Positions 8,493 to 15,231 of a stretch of DNA of 64,000 nucleotides are shown here, in pieces. The notes below the pieces were generated by a model. That model was not told the origin of the DNA, made no database searches, and saw nothing but the letters and a program-made list of their open reading frames with translations. The DNA is from Bittarella massiliensis (ex Durand et al. 2017). Lineage in GTDB: Bacteria; Bacillota; Clostridia; Oscillospirales; Ruminococcaceae. Position 1 is the stretch's first letter. Every line of letters begins with the position of its first letter. The DNA lies in contig NZ_JABFCL010000010.1 of NCBI RefSeq assembly GCF_017566145.1, positions 23,928-87,927 of the forward strand, read 5' to 3'. The translations under genes and the position numbers were made by a program.

Positions 8493-8606
8493 ATGAAACA
8501 AGGACATCTTGAAGCCGACGAAGCGACGTCGGTTCGGAACATTGAAAACTGGATAGAACACAACGAGATTCGCGAGTATAAGGCCTGCGGAGGGTTTGAG
8601 CATTAA
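8493..8606 (+). CDS. Possible 37-residue leader peptide
   Basis: ATG to TAA, 37 codons, starting MKQGHLEADEATSVRNIENW and ending GGFEH. The start lies about five bases after the expected transcription start, so it would be nearly leaderless; an AAGG at 8482 is upstream of the likely RNA start. Acidic composition, no membrane segment. It could equally be chance within a structured RNA. Confidence 0.25.
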   Translation: MKQGHLEADEATSVRNIENWIEHNEIREYKACGGFEH

Positions 8607-8751
8607 GCCTGTAAATCCATTCCCCCAAAACCGACCAGAACTGACAACCTGGAAGGGACGGCCACAGCGTCTAACCGTTCACTGTCGGCATTGCCTGCGA
8701 GCCCCCGAGGCTCACACAATCGGCTGACACAACGGGTATCTCACATAAGTG

Positions 8752-8825
8752 AAGAGCGGCGAACCGGAGTTGTGACATAGGGATTTTTCTCCCATGTGTC
8801 ACGGCTCCGGTTCGCCGCTCTTTTT
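8752..8825 (+). terminator. Very strong terminator upstream of early genes
   Basis: AAGAGCGGCGAACCGGAG pairs perfectly with its complement 8805-8822 (18 bp). The hairpin is extended inward by TGACAT/ATGTGTCA and GGGA/TCCC stems and followed by TTTTT. It stands between the early promoter and the first early gene. Confidence 0.92.
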
Positions 8826-8868
8826 GTTTATCTAGGCAATTCAAAAACATCAGAAGGAGGTCATTTAT

Positions 8869-9150
8869 ATGGCAGAGAAGAAGTACGTGGCTGTGGTGGC
8901 CACAAAGGACGACGAGCTCATCGACAAGCTCACCCATATCAACTGCATCGAGGGCGAGATTGAGAGCGAGCGCGGAGCAATCAACGTGCTCGGCTGGCTG
9001 ATTGACAACGCGAAGTTCTACCTGCGTCACGGCGAGTATCGCCTCGGACTGCGCGAGCTCATCAAGGACGCGGAGAGCTGGATTGAAGAGAGTCGCAACG
9101 ACATCGACAAGTACAGCGAAGAGATTGAGCAGCTGAAGGAGGCGTTGTAG
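8869..9150 (+). CDS. Small acidic early phage protein (unknown)
   Basis: 93 residues; AGAAGGAGG lies 8 bases before the ATG. It is mostly helical and charged, and ends in EEIEQLKEAL. It begins MAEKKYVAVVATKDDE, which resembles the start of the next gene product (MAKEITAAVVAAADKE). Both are 93 residues and end in a similar helix, so the two may be diverged tandem copies. I recognise no family. As the first gene after the early terminator it is a candidate excision, antitermination or replication accessory factor; that is inference from position only. Confidence 0.7.
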   Translation: MAEKKYVAVVATKDDELIDKLTHINCIEGEIESERGAINVLGWLIDNAKFYLRHGEYRLGLRELIKDAESWIEESRNDIDKYSEEIEQLKEAL

Positions 9151-9432
9151 ATGGCGAAAGAGATTACAGCGGCCGTGGTGGCCGCAGCGGACAAGGAGCA
9201 GGCTAAAACGCTCCTGACCATCCACGAACGCGACAACGCGCGCCAGTTCGCCATCGGTCAGGCAGAGTGTCTCCGCACCTTTATCAAAACGGCGGAGATG
9301 GCGAAGGCGAGCCCCGACCCGCACTTCTGGGTTGAGAAATTGCTCAACGACATGAAGGAGAAAGTCGAGACGAGCCACAAGGTGGCCGAGACGTTTACGG
9401 AAATTATCGAAGAACTGAAGGAGGAACTTTAA
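9151..9432 (+). CDS. Small early phage protein, possible paralogue of the preceding gene
   Basis: 93 residues, starting directly at the base after the upstream stop codon, with the coupling ribosome site (AAGGAGG) inside the upstream gene. All-helical and charged, ending EIIEELKEEL. Similarity to its neighbour is limited to length, the VAVVA/AAVVA start and the C-terminal helix. The helicase gene follows two bases later, so this is one translationally coupled unit. Function unknown. Confidence 0.7.
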   Translation: MAKEITAAVVAAADKEQAKTLLTIHERDNARQFAIGQAECLRTFIKTAEMAKASPDPHFWVEKLLNDMKEKVETSHKVAETFTEIIEELKEEL

Positions 9433-9434
9433 CT

Positions 9435-11177
9435 ATGGACAAGGATATGATTTACGACTTCGATGAGGCGAGCCTCATCAAGATTGAAGATACGAAGGAC
9501 ACGGTGGTCAAAGAGGTCACGGCCAACTACATCCTCGACCTCGACGACGCGGCCGTCTGCATGAACGGCCTCGGCACCCTCGTGGTGGACCTGACCGACA
9601 AGGTCAACCGCCGTATCGAGGGCATCAACGCCAAGCGTGCCGACAAGAAGTACCGCATCAAGGCGGGCATGCTGAACCCCGACGAGGACGAGTACGTGGC
9701 ACCGAGCATCCCGGCGCTGGCGTCTCCCGCACCGTACATGGTGGCGAGCCTCATCATGGTCAAGCACCACGTCATCCGCCTGAACTACGGCGGAACGGAC
9801 AGCAGCAGCGCCGACATGTGCCCCATCGCCGTGTACAACGACGAGGGCGACTACGCGGGCGTGTACACGACGGACGAGAGCGACATCGAGAGCATCATCC
9901 GCGACGCCGTGCCGACCATCTCCAAGCGCGGGGTGGACGAGTGCAAGGCCTTCCTCCGCACCATGGCGCCGGTGAAGTCGCGCTGCTCCGACAGCAACCT
10001 CATCCCGGTGAACAACGGCATCTACGACTACAAGAACAAGACGCTCATGGACTTCAGCCCCGAGTACGTGTTCTCGTCCAAGGTCAGCACTGACTACAAT
10101 CCGAACGCTGCGAACGTGGTCATCCACAACGACGTCGACGGCACGGACTGGGACATCGAGAGCTGGATGAAGGACCTCTCCGACCATCCCGAGGCCGCGA
10201 ACCTGTTCTGGCAGATTATCGGTGCGACGGTACGCTCGAACGAGCGCTGGAACCAGGCCGCGTTCTTCTACAGCACGAAGGGAAACAACGGCAAGGGCAC
10301 GCTCTGCCGGCTCATCCGCAACCTCGTGGGCATGCAGAACTGTTGCAGCATCAGCCTCGACGCCATGGGTCGCGAGTTCATGCTCTCCCCTCTTCTGAAG
10401 GCGAGCGCAATCGTCGTCGACGAGAACGACGTCGGCACGTACATCGAGAAGAGCGCGAACCTGAAGTCCATCGTGACGGGCGACAGCTTCAGCATCAACC
10501 GCAAGCATCTGGCACCCATCAGCTTCAGCTTCAGCGGGTTCATGATTCAGTGCCTGAACGACGCCCCGAAGTTCCGCGACAAGACCGACTCCATCCTGCG
10601 CCGCATCATCTTCGTGCCATTCGACAAGTGCTTCACGGGTCGTGAGCGCAAGTACATCAAGGAGGACTACCTCGGACGCCAGGAGGTGCTCGAGTACGTG
10701 CTCAAGAAGGTCCTGGAAGACCTGCCGGAGTACCACAGCATCGACACCCCGCAGTATTGCATCGACGCCCTGGCTGACTTCCGTCTGAGCAACGACAACG
10801 TGGCCGAGTTCATGAGCGAGGTGCTGGACGACCTCCAGTGGAGCGCCGTGACGTGGAAGGAGCTCTACGCCTTCTACCGCGGATGGCTCAAGAAGTACGG
10901 AGCAGGCACTGACGGACGCGCATGCGTCAAGTACCGCGACTTCCGCTCCTCGGCCCGCACCATCCTCGACACGGGCGTTTACGACTGGGAATACCACCAC
11001 GACGACGGCCAGTTCGAGGTCGACAAGGCCGAGCGTATGACGTATGAGCCGCTCATCGAGCGCCTCGACGTCGAGAACGACTCGGAGTTCCGCGGACGCA
11101 TCAACGAGGCGGGAGCCGACCTCACCCTGTTCGAAGGCATGAAAGACCGTATCCGCGGCATCCGCCGCGCGGCGTAG
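9435..11177 (+). CDS. P4/D5-type phage replicative helicase (SF3 ATPase)
   Basis: 580 residues with AAGGAGG shortly upstream. The C-terminal half has a D5-type N-domain pattern (NGIYDYKNKTLMDF), then an SF3 helicase core: Walker A STKGNNGKGTL, Walker B AIVVDEND and the motif C/sensor region FMIQCLNDAPKF. It ends with a winged-helix-like region (SAVTWKELYAFYRGWLKKYG). The first 190 residues do not show a clear primase active site, so priming may be weak or supplied by the host. Such proteins form hexamers that open the origin in P4-like satellites and phages. A phased repeat array lies 350 bases downstream and is the likely origin. Confidence 0.88.
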   Translation: MDKDMIYDFDEASLIKIEDTKDTVVKEVTANYILDLDDAAVCMNGLGTLVVDLTDKVNRRIEGINAKRADKKYRIKAGMLNPDEDEYVAPSIPALASPAPYMVASLIMVKHHVIRLNYGGTDSSSADMCPIAVYNDEGDYAGVYTTDESDIESIIRDAVPTISKRGVDECKAFLRTMAPVKSRCSDSNLIPVNNGIYDYKNKTLMDFSPEYVFSSKVSTDYNPNAANVVIHNDVDGTDWDIESWMKDLSDHPEAANLFWQIIGATVRSNERWNQAAFFYSTKGNNGKGTLCRLIRNLVGMQNCCSISLDAMGREFMLSPLLKASAIVVDENDVGTYIEKSANLKSIVTGDSFSINRKHLAPISFSFSGFMIQCLNDAPKFRDKTDSILRRIIFVPFDKCFTGRERKYIKEDYLGRQEVLEYVLKKVLEDLPEYHSIDTPQYCIDALADFRLSNDNVAEFMSEVLDDLQWSAVTWKELYAFYRGWLKKYGAGTDGRACVKYRDFRSSARTILDTGVYDWEYHHDDGQFEVDKAERMTYEPLIERLDVENDSEFRGRINEAGADLTLFEGMKDRIRGIRRAA

Positions 11178-11192
11178 GAAGGGGTGACAGAC

Positions 11193-11522
11193 ATGCGCTA
11201 CTTCATGGAAGAGATTTACCGGGACGAGGTGAACGTCCCAGGCTACGGCAAGTACACGTTCGTAATCGCCACCTACGGAGCACGCGACGACCGCTACGCC
11301 TTCGGCTCGTACCACGAGGTGATGGTAGACCCTGAGCACTGCCTCCCGGTCGGTCATCGCGGGTTCAAGGAGGAGGTCATCGCCACGATGCGCGAGGAGC
11401 TCGACTATGCGCTCCACCCCATCACGTGCGACGTGCCCGGGTTCGAGAACGTGTTCGCGCCCATCTCCGAACGAGACGCCGAGGTGCTCGCCAAGGCGCT
11501 GAAGTTCATGGAAGGTCGCTAG
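11193..11522 (+). CDS. Small phage protein of unknown function
   Basis: 109 residues from the ATG at 11193, 8 bases after AGGAAGGGG; a GTG at 11184 overlaps that site and is less likely. Contains the segments YTFVIATYGARDDRYAFGSY and EEVIATMREEL; it looks like a compact alpha/beta protein without membrane segments. It is placed between the helicase gene and the phased repeats, so a role in replication is possible. No family recognised. Confidence 0.65.
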   Translation: MRYFMEEIYRDEVNVPGYGKYTFVIATYGARDDRYAFGSYHEVMVDPEHCLPVGHRGFKEEVIATMREELDYALHPITCDVPGFENVFAPISERDAEVLAKALKFMEGR

Positions 11523-11523
11523 G

Positions 11524-11747
11524 TGGCCAACGGTGGCCATCAGATGGCCAGGAAATGGTCACGAGATGGTCACCAGTGGCCAGATAAGGCGAAATGGTCA
11601 GCAAATGGTCACCAGTGACCACTAAGTGGCCACCAAATGGCCAGAAAGAGACCACGGAGGAGCCACTGGACAAAAAGTGGCCGGCAAATGGTCACCAGTG
11701 GCCACCAGATGGCCACGAATGGGCTCCGAAATGGCCAGGCGTGACCA
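11524..11747. repeat. Helically phased TGGYCA repeat array, candidate origin or protein-loading site
   Basis: Sixteen exact TGGCCA, TGGTCA or TGACCA hexamers occur, starting at 11524, 11534, 11545, 11556, 11567, 11577, 11595, 11606, 11616, 11627, 11638, 11689, 11699, 11710, 11732 and 11742. Degenerate copies fill the phase at about 11649, 11660, 11678 and 11720. Steps are almost always 10 or 11 bp, one DNA turn, so all sites face the same side. Flanks are often AAA or CCAG before and C/G after. The region contains no plausible gene and lies just downstream of the helicase operon. An iteron-like origin is the best guess; a regulatory array for the next gene's product is the alternative. Confidence 0.8.
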
Positions 11748-11782
11748 GTTACACAGTGAAAACGATATAAGGAGGGTCAGAT

Positions 11783-12226
11783 ATGACGAAGGAAGAGGTG
11801 CTCTGCATCCTCGAGGCCCCCGGGTGGGCTCTTCAGGACGTGGAGCGAGCATACGAACGCTACGAGCGAGCATACAGCCGTTGCACAGGCGGTGCCATCC
11901 GCTACGACAAGGAAGGCACGTCGGGAGGCGGCGGAGACCCGGATATGCCGCTCATCATCTTCGCGGAGCGCTCCACGGAGCTGGACATCGCGAAGGCACG
12001 CTACAAGGCGGCGAAGCAGAGGGCGGAGTCGCTCATCGGGCTGCTCGAGGACTGGCGCAAGCGCGCCGTGCTCACGGGCCGATATGTGGCGGCACCGGCG
12101 CTCACATGGCCGGAACTCGCCGAGACGCTCTCGGTGAGCGAACGGCAGACGTACCGCATGAAGAACGACGCCATCGACGCGCTGTGCGTGCTCGGAGGCG
12201 GACCGGTTCTCGCTGCGGTCTCGTGA
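11783..12226 (+). CDS. ArpU/RinA-like phage transcriptional regulator
   Basis: 147 residues; AAGGAGG lies 8 bases before the ATG. The C-terminal 40 residues contain LTWPELAETLSVSERQTYRM, a sigma-70 region-4-like helix-turn-helix of the kind found in ArpU/RinA-type late-gene activators of Bacillota phages. The middle is helical (DIAKARYKAAKQRAESL). A Gly-rich acidic insert (GGGGDPD) lies near residue 52. It likely activates the late promoters at 14859-14929; the phased repeats directly upstream could also be its binding sites. Confidence 0.7.
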   Translation: MTKEEVLCILEAPGWALQDVERAYERYERAYSRCTGGAIRYDKEGTSGGGGDPDMPLIIFAERSTELDIAKARYKAAKQRAESLIGLLEDWRKRAVLTGRYVAAPALTWPELAETLSVSERQTYRMKNDAIDALCVLGGGPVLAAVS

Positions 12227-12237
12227 GAAGCAGGGGT

Positions 12238-12310
12238 CAAGGGGGAGGCCATCCCCCTTGTCCACACTAATGGCGGCGGGGCACCCGTTGCCATTAGTAA
12301 TAGTGGATTA
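12238..12310. other. Candidate oriT upstream of the relaxase gene
   Basis: Two inverted repeats are visible: CAAGGGGG/CCCCCTTG (12238-12260) and ACTAATGGC/GCCATTAGT (12266-12274 with 12290-12298). The second is followed by TAGTGGATTA at 12301-12310, which matches 8 of 10 bases of TAGTGTGTTA, the nick region I recall for MobV plasmids such as pMV158. Its position, 60-110 bases before the relaxase start, is that of MobV origins. The first repeat lacks a T tract, so it is a poor terminator. Confidence 0.5.
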
Positions 12311-12372
12311 ACAGATATGACAAAGGAATAGCTGTTATGGAGTACGACGAGAGACGAATAGGAGGAATGTTT

Positions 12373-13650
12373 ATGACGAATATGAGCAATACGACGACGG
12401 TGCGATTCCACATGGGCGGGGAAAGCGACATCAAGACGGCACACAACCGTCGGGATGAAGCGACCGTCAAGTGGGAGAAGCACATCGACATGGAACGCAA
12501 GCACATCGTGCTGAAGGACATGGAGTTGGAGGAGGCATACGCCGAGCTGTTCGGCGAGGCTATCGAGGAGTACGACGCCAAGCAGAAGCGCCGCGACCGT
12601 AAAATCGGCGGAGTCCGAGAGTACATGGAGCAGGTGCGTGCTGATGCCCGAGGCCGGGTCAACAAGAAGACCCGTGAGAAGGGCAAGAACCTCGCATACG
12701 AGGTCATCGTCGGCATCGGCTCTGTGAAGCCGGTGGTCGACGAGTCGACGGGGCGCTACAAGCGCGACGAGGACGGCGAGATTCTGATGCCGTTCCTCGT
12801 CCCCGACGACATCTGCGAGGAAGTGCTGAAGGCCTACCTCGATGCGTGGGAGAAGCGCAACCCGCACCTGTACGTGTACGGCGCGTACTACCACGCAGAC
12901 GAAGGCGGCGCGCCACACATGCACATCGACTTCATCCCGTGGGCAGACGGGTACAAGCGCGGGATGGAGGTGCAGACCAGCCTGAACAAGGCGCTGGAAC
13001 AGCAGGGCTGCATCAGCGAGGGATGGACGCGCAACAGCTCCGTGGTATGGGCGGACCGAGAGCGGCAGTTCCTCGAGGACATCGTGTCACAGTACGGATA
13101 CGAGGTCGTGCACCCGGACGCCGGCAAGTACCGCGAGGCCATGCCGTGGCGCATGTACGCCGAGGAGCAGGAGGCGCTTCGGCAGCTCGACGAGCAGTAC
13201 GCCGCATTGGAGTCCATGCGCCGAGAAGAGGCGGACATGGAGGCGGAGCTGAGCATCAAGAAGCAGGAGCTGGAGAGCGTGAGCGAGGAGCTGAGCCTCA
13301 TCGAGGAGATGCGTAACACGGTGCTCCCGGACGGGCGCACGGCGCTGGAGCACATCATCGCCCGGGCGCGCAAGGAGAAGGAGCGCAAGCGCCTGGAAGA
13401 GGAAGAGCGCAACCGCATCGCGCGCAACCGCCGGAAGTACGAGTACACGCCGGCAAGGCTGAACAGCCGGGCGGTCGAGGAGCTGGAGGCAGAAGAGGAG
13501 CGTATCCAGCGGAAGGCGAGAGAGGACGCGGCAGGCCTCGGAGAAGCCAAGCAGATGCGATATGAGCGGTTTTTACGCGACCACCCTGGAAGTGTCGGGA
13601 TGACACGAGAAAGCAGCTTAGATTTCGATTTTGGACGCTTCAAGCGGTAA
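12373..13650 (+). CDS. MobV-type relaxase (Pre/Mob family)
   Basis: 425 residues from the ATG at 12373 (GGAGG 7 bases upstream; an earlier ATG at 12337 has no good site). The N-terminus shows a MobV-like motif I (AHNRRDEATVKWEKHID, residues 23-39), and the metal-binding motif HADEGGAPHMH falls at residues 174-184, followed by IDFIP. Residues after about 270 form a long Glu/Arg-rich coiled coil, as in plasmid Mob proteins. These enzymes nick oriT and stay covalently bound to the 5' end for transfer by a helper conjugation system. No conjugation genes are present, so the element would be mobilisable only. A role in rolling-circle replication of the phage is an alternative. Confidence 0.82.
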   Translation: MTNMSNTTTVRFHMGGESDIKTAHNRRDEATVKWEKHIDMERKHIVLKDMELEEAYAELFGEAIEEYDAKQKRRDRKIGGVREYMEQVRADARGRVNKKTREKGKNLAYEVIVGIGSVKPVVDESTGRYKRDEDGEILMPFLVPDDICEEVLKAYLDAWEKRNPHLYVYGAYYHADEGGAPHMHIDFIPWADGYKRGMEVQTSLNKALEQQGCISEGWTRNSSVVWADRERQFLEDIVSQYGYEVVHPDAGKYREAMPWRMYAEEQEALRQLDEQYAALESMRREEADMEAELSIKKQELESVSEELSLIEEMRNTVLPDGRTALEHIIARARKEKERKRLEEEERNRIARNRRKYEYTPARLNSRAVEELEAEEERIQRKAREDAAGLGEAKQMRYERFLRDHPGSVGMTRESSLDFDFGRFKR

Positions 13651-13674
13651 TACGAGAAAGAGAGGATGATATAA

Positions 13675-13911
13675 ATGGCTTACAAGAAGGTTTACATGGT
13701 GTACGAGGTTAAGGACGCGTACGCGGGGGTACACTCCGCGTTCATGGAGGCGGTGCCGGAGGGGACGCAGATTCTCCCTCCGAAGCACGCGGTGCGGATG
13801 TTCGCGGCGACCACGCGCAAGGAGGCGCAGGCCCTCCGCGAGTGCATCGTCACGGGAATCGTGAACAAGCACGGAACGACCATCATGTCCAGCGACCTGT
13901 ACAGCGAATAG
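13675..13911 (+). CDS. Small phage protein of unknown function
   Basis: 78 residues, start ATG after GAGAGGATG. Basic N-terminus (MAYKKVYMVYEVKD) and a central TTRKEAQALRECIVTGIV helix; no membrane segment and no recognised family. It is the last gene of the early rightward operon and is followed by a terminator. Small size and position would suit an excision directionality factor or anti-defence protein, but the sequence itself gives no sign of either. Confidence 0.65.
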   Translation: MAYKKVYMVYEVKDAYAGVHSAFMEAVPEGTQILPPKHAVRMFAATTRKEAQALRECIVTGIVNKHGTTIMSSDLYSE

Positions 13912-13924
13912 CGTGAAAAAAAGA

Positions 13925-13962
13925 GCCGTCCCCACGGAGCGAATCCGTGAGGGCGGTTTTTT
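13925..13962 (+). terminator. Terminator at end of early operon
   Basis: GCCGTCCCCACGGA pairs with TCCGTGAGGGCGGT over a GCGAA loop, then six T. It also separates the convergent reverse-strand gene that follows. Confidence 0.9.
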
Positions 13963-13973
13963 CATGCCGGGAC

Positions 13974-14252
13974 CTAGTGCAGCTCCGGGGCTGCGACGTA
14001 GGCCCAGTCCGTCCCGAAATGCGTGACGCCTAAGACGTGCAGGTCCAGAGGCTCGTAGTAGAACACGAGCTCGTCGGTGTGCTGGAGCAGGAACGTGGGG
14101 TCGTCGACGATGTACCACTGGAACACCTCGTCCCACGGTGCGGGCTCGCCGTTGATGAGCTCCAGCTCCAAGTCCCCCATGCCGTTGCATAGGATGAGCG
14201 CCCCGCAGGTCTCCGCGAGGTCGGCGTATGTCTTTATGTTCGTGAAATTCAT
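13974..14252 (-). CDS. Reverse-strand small prophage protein (lysogenic accessory gene candidate)
   Basis: 92 residues, read leftward; GGGGAGGTAACC lies before the ATG at 14252, an excellent site. Sequence landmarks are TYADLAETCGALILCNGMGD, a WDEVFQWYIVDD segment and YVAAPELH at the end; acidic, with many aromatic residues. I know no family. It is one of only two genes against the phage's transcription direction, both next to a 310-bp repeat copy, which is typical of genes expressed in the lysogen (morons). Confidence 0.65.
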   Translation of the reverse strand: MNFTNIKTYADLAETCGALILCNGMGDLELELINGEPAPWDEVFQWYIVDDPTFLLQHTDELVFYYEPLDLHVLGVTHFGTDWAYVAAPELH

Positions 14253-14387
14253 GGCGGTTACCTCCCCTTCTTTTCTTCAAGGGAGCAACCGAAGCCGAAG
14301 GCTTCTCATAAACGCCGCGACCACCGCGACGGATATGGTGACGTCGACCACTTCAACCAAGGTACGGAAGGGAGGGCGTGATGTTGC

Positions 14388-14698
14388 CCTCAAAAAGTGA
14401 AAAAACGTTTTTGAGGGCAATTTCGGGATGCTAAACGCTCGTTTATGAGGGGAAATGCTTGCATTTAGGGGTCAAAACTCAACCCTCAAAAACTTTTCAA
14501 CTTTTATTCTATAACCGTATAACAGTACCCTGTGGTGAAAATAAGTTACTTTTTTACTGAGTATTTAAGAATAAGTAAGAAATACATTGATATATGAGGA
14601 GAAATAGAAAATTTTGCACTCAAATAGGGCAAAAATAGGCCATTTTTTTGAGAGTTTTTTTGAGTATTCCGCTTATTTTTGAGGGCTGGAGCCCCTCT
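14388..14698. repeat. 310-bp AT-rich repeat, copy A
   Basis: An AT-rich island in GC-rich DNA, repeated in direct orientation at 34582-34889 with long identical runs: 14474-14515 equals 34668-34709, 42 bases. It opens with CCCTCAAAAA and closes with TTTTTGAGGG, so its ends are inverted; TTTTTGAG or its complement occurs several more times inside. No gene fits within it. It separates the early/mobilisation block from the late block. Confidence 0.9.
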
Positions 14699-14858
14699 CG
14701 GGCGTATCTGGGGATGATTTCGCACTCTGGAGCGTCCTTTTCCACACTTCTCGTGTGTCGTGGCGGAGGTCTCGGGGTCGTCGCGGCGGTCTCCACGCCC
14801 TCGCGAAAACCTTTTCGACCGGCCGAAACACAAAAACGCTCATTTATGAGCCGAAGTC

Positions 14859-14887
14859 TTGACAAGGCATAAATTAAGTGATAAAAT
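14859..14887 (+). promoter_or_regulatory. Late promoter 1
   Basis: TTGACA, 17-base spacer, TAAAAT. Just upstream is the palindrome GCTCATTTATGAGC (14838-14851), a possible activator or repressor site that also occurs in near form inside both repeat copies. Confidence 0.8.
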
Positions 14888-14900
14888 ATTAAGTTTACGC

Positions 14901-14929
14901 TTGACAATGTCAGGGGTATATGTTAATAT
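14901..14929 (+). promoter_or_regulatory. Late promoter 2
   Basis: TTGACA, 17-base spacer, TAATAT, with TG one base before the -10 (extended -10). It lies 42 bases after the first late promoter. Confidence 0.82.
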
Positions 14930-15231
14930 AGTTATAGTGGAAGTAATGTAATTAGAGAACATTCCTTTCTTTGATTCTTTACGCACATGGGTTAGCGTTG
15001 CTTCCACCTGTTCCATAGCGATTGACACGTAACGAGACGAAGGCTCCGTTGCGTGTTTTTCGATTTACCTCCTTTCTTTCATATAGCCTGCCCCGGGTCG
15101 TAAGCGGGTGCGGGCGGCTTGCCCTCGCGGCGCTGACTCACCACACAGCGCCACGGGGGTTTTGCTTTATATACGCGAATGAGGAGGGAGCATGGCAGAA
15201 GGAATGGTGATTATGTAGGAGGTAAAGACTT
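14930..15231 (+). other. Untranslated leader of the late operon
   Basis: About 300 bases without a convincing gene. It contains the terminator-like hairpin at 15026-15060, then a GC-rich patch (15088-15160) with CAGCGCC/GGCGCTG pairing around 15126-15150. The ribosome site TAGGAGGTAAAG lies before the gene at 15232. An eight-codon frame (15192-15218) is too short to call. Confidence 0.5.
15026..15060 (+). terminator. Terminator/attenuator in the late leader
   Basis: CACGTAACG pairs with CGTTGCGTG (one G-T pair) and is followed by TTTTT. Because it lies between the late promoters and the late genes, full late expression would need read-through or antitermination. Confidence 0.65.

Larger units (their letters stand above)
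8488..8825 (+). ncRNA. Structured leader or short terminated RNA of the early operon (candidate)
   Basis: This is the transcript expected from the 8453 promoter up to the strong terminator at 8752-8825. Stem candidates include CAAGATG/CATCTTG (8488-8510), CCGACG/CGTCGG (8516-8532) and GAGCC/GGCTC (8699-8713). Bases 8537-8556 read GAACATTGAAAACTGGATAG, close to the TTGAAAACTG sequences around boxA in Bacillota rRNA operons. It may be an antitermination leader or a discrete small RNA. It does not match an RNA class I can name. One short open frame (8493-8606) overlaps it. Confidence 0.45.

Noticed and set aside
8488..8825. Assigning the leader to a known large phage RNA class (such as GOLLD or ROOL)
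   Set aside because: It is too short, and I could not identify the signature structures; no tRNA cluster is nearby.
9429..11540. Very long reverse-strand open frame (703 codons) opposite the helicase; similar ones opposite 5114-6634, 25674-27281 and 32612-34735
   Set aside because: They lie exactly antisense to well-supported genes, lack ribosome sites, and have compositions rich in His/Val/Leu/Arg typical of reverse frames of GC-rich genes.
11524..11747. The regular short repeats could be taken for a CRISPR array
   Set aside because: The unit is only 6-7 bases at one helical turn, without constant repeats of 25-40 bases or unique spacers, and no cas genes are present.
13974..14252. Calling the reverse-strand gene an anti-restriction or anti-CRISPR protein
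   Set aside because: Size and acidity fit, but no motif or neighbour supports it.
14648..14872. Small open frame after repeat A (and a similar one at 34855-35103)
   Set aside because: They share only the SIPLIFE residues, encoded by the repeat itself, then diverge completely; no ribosome site.
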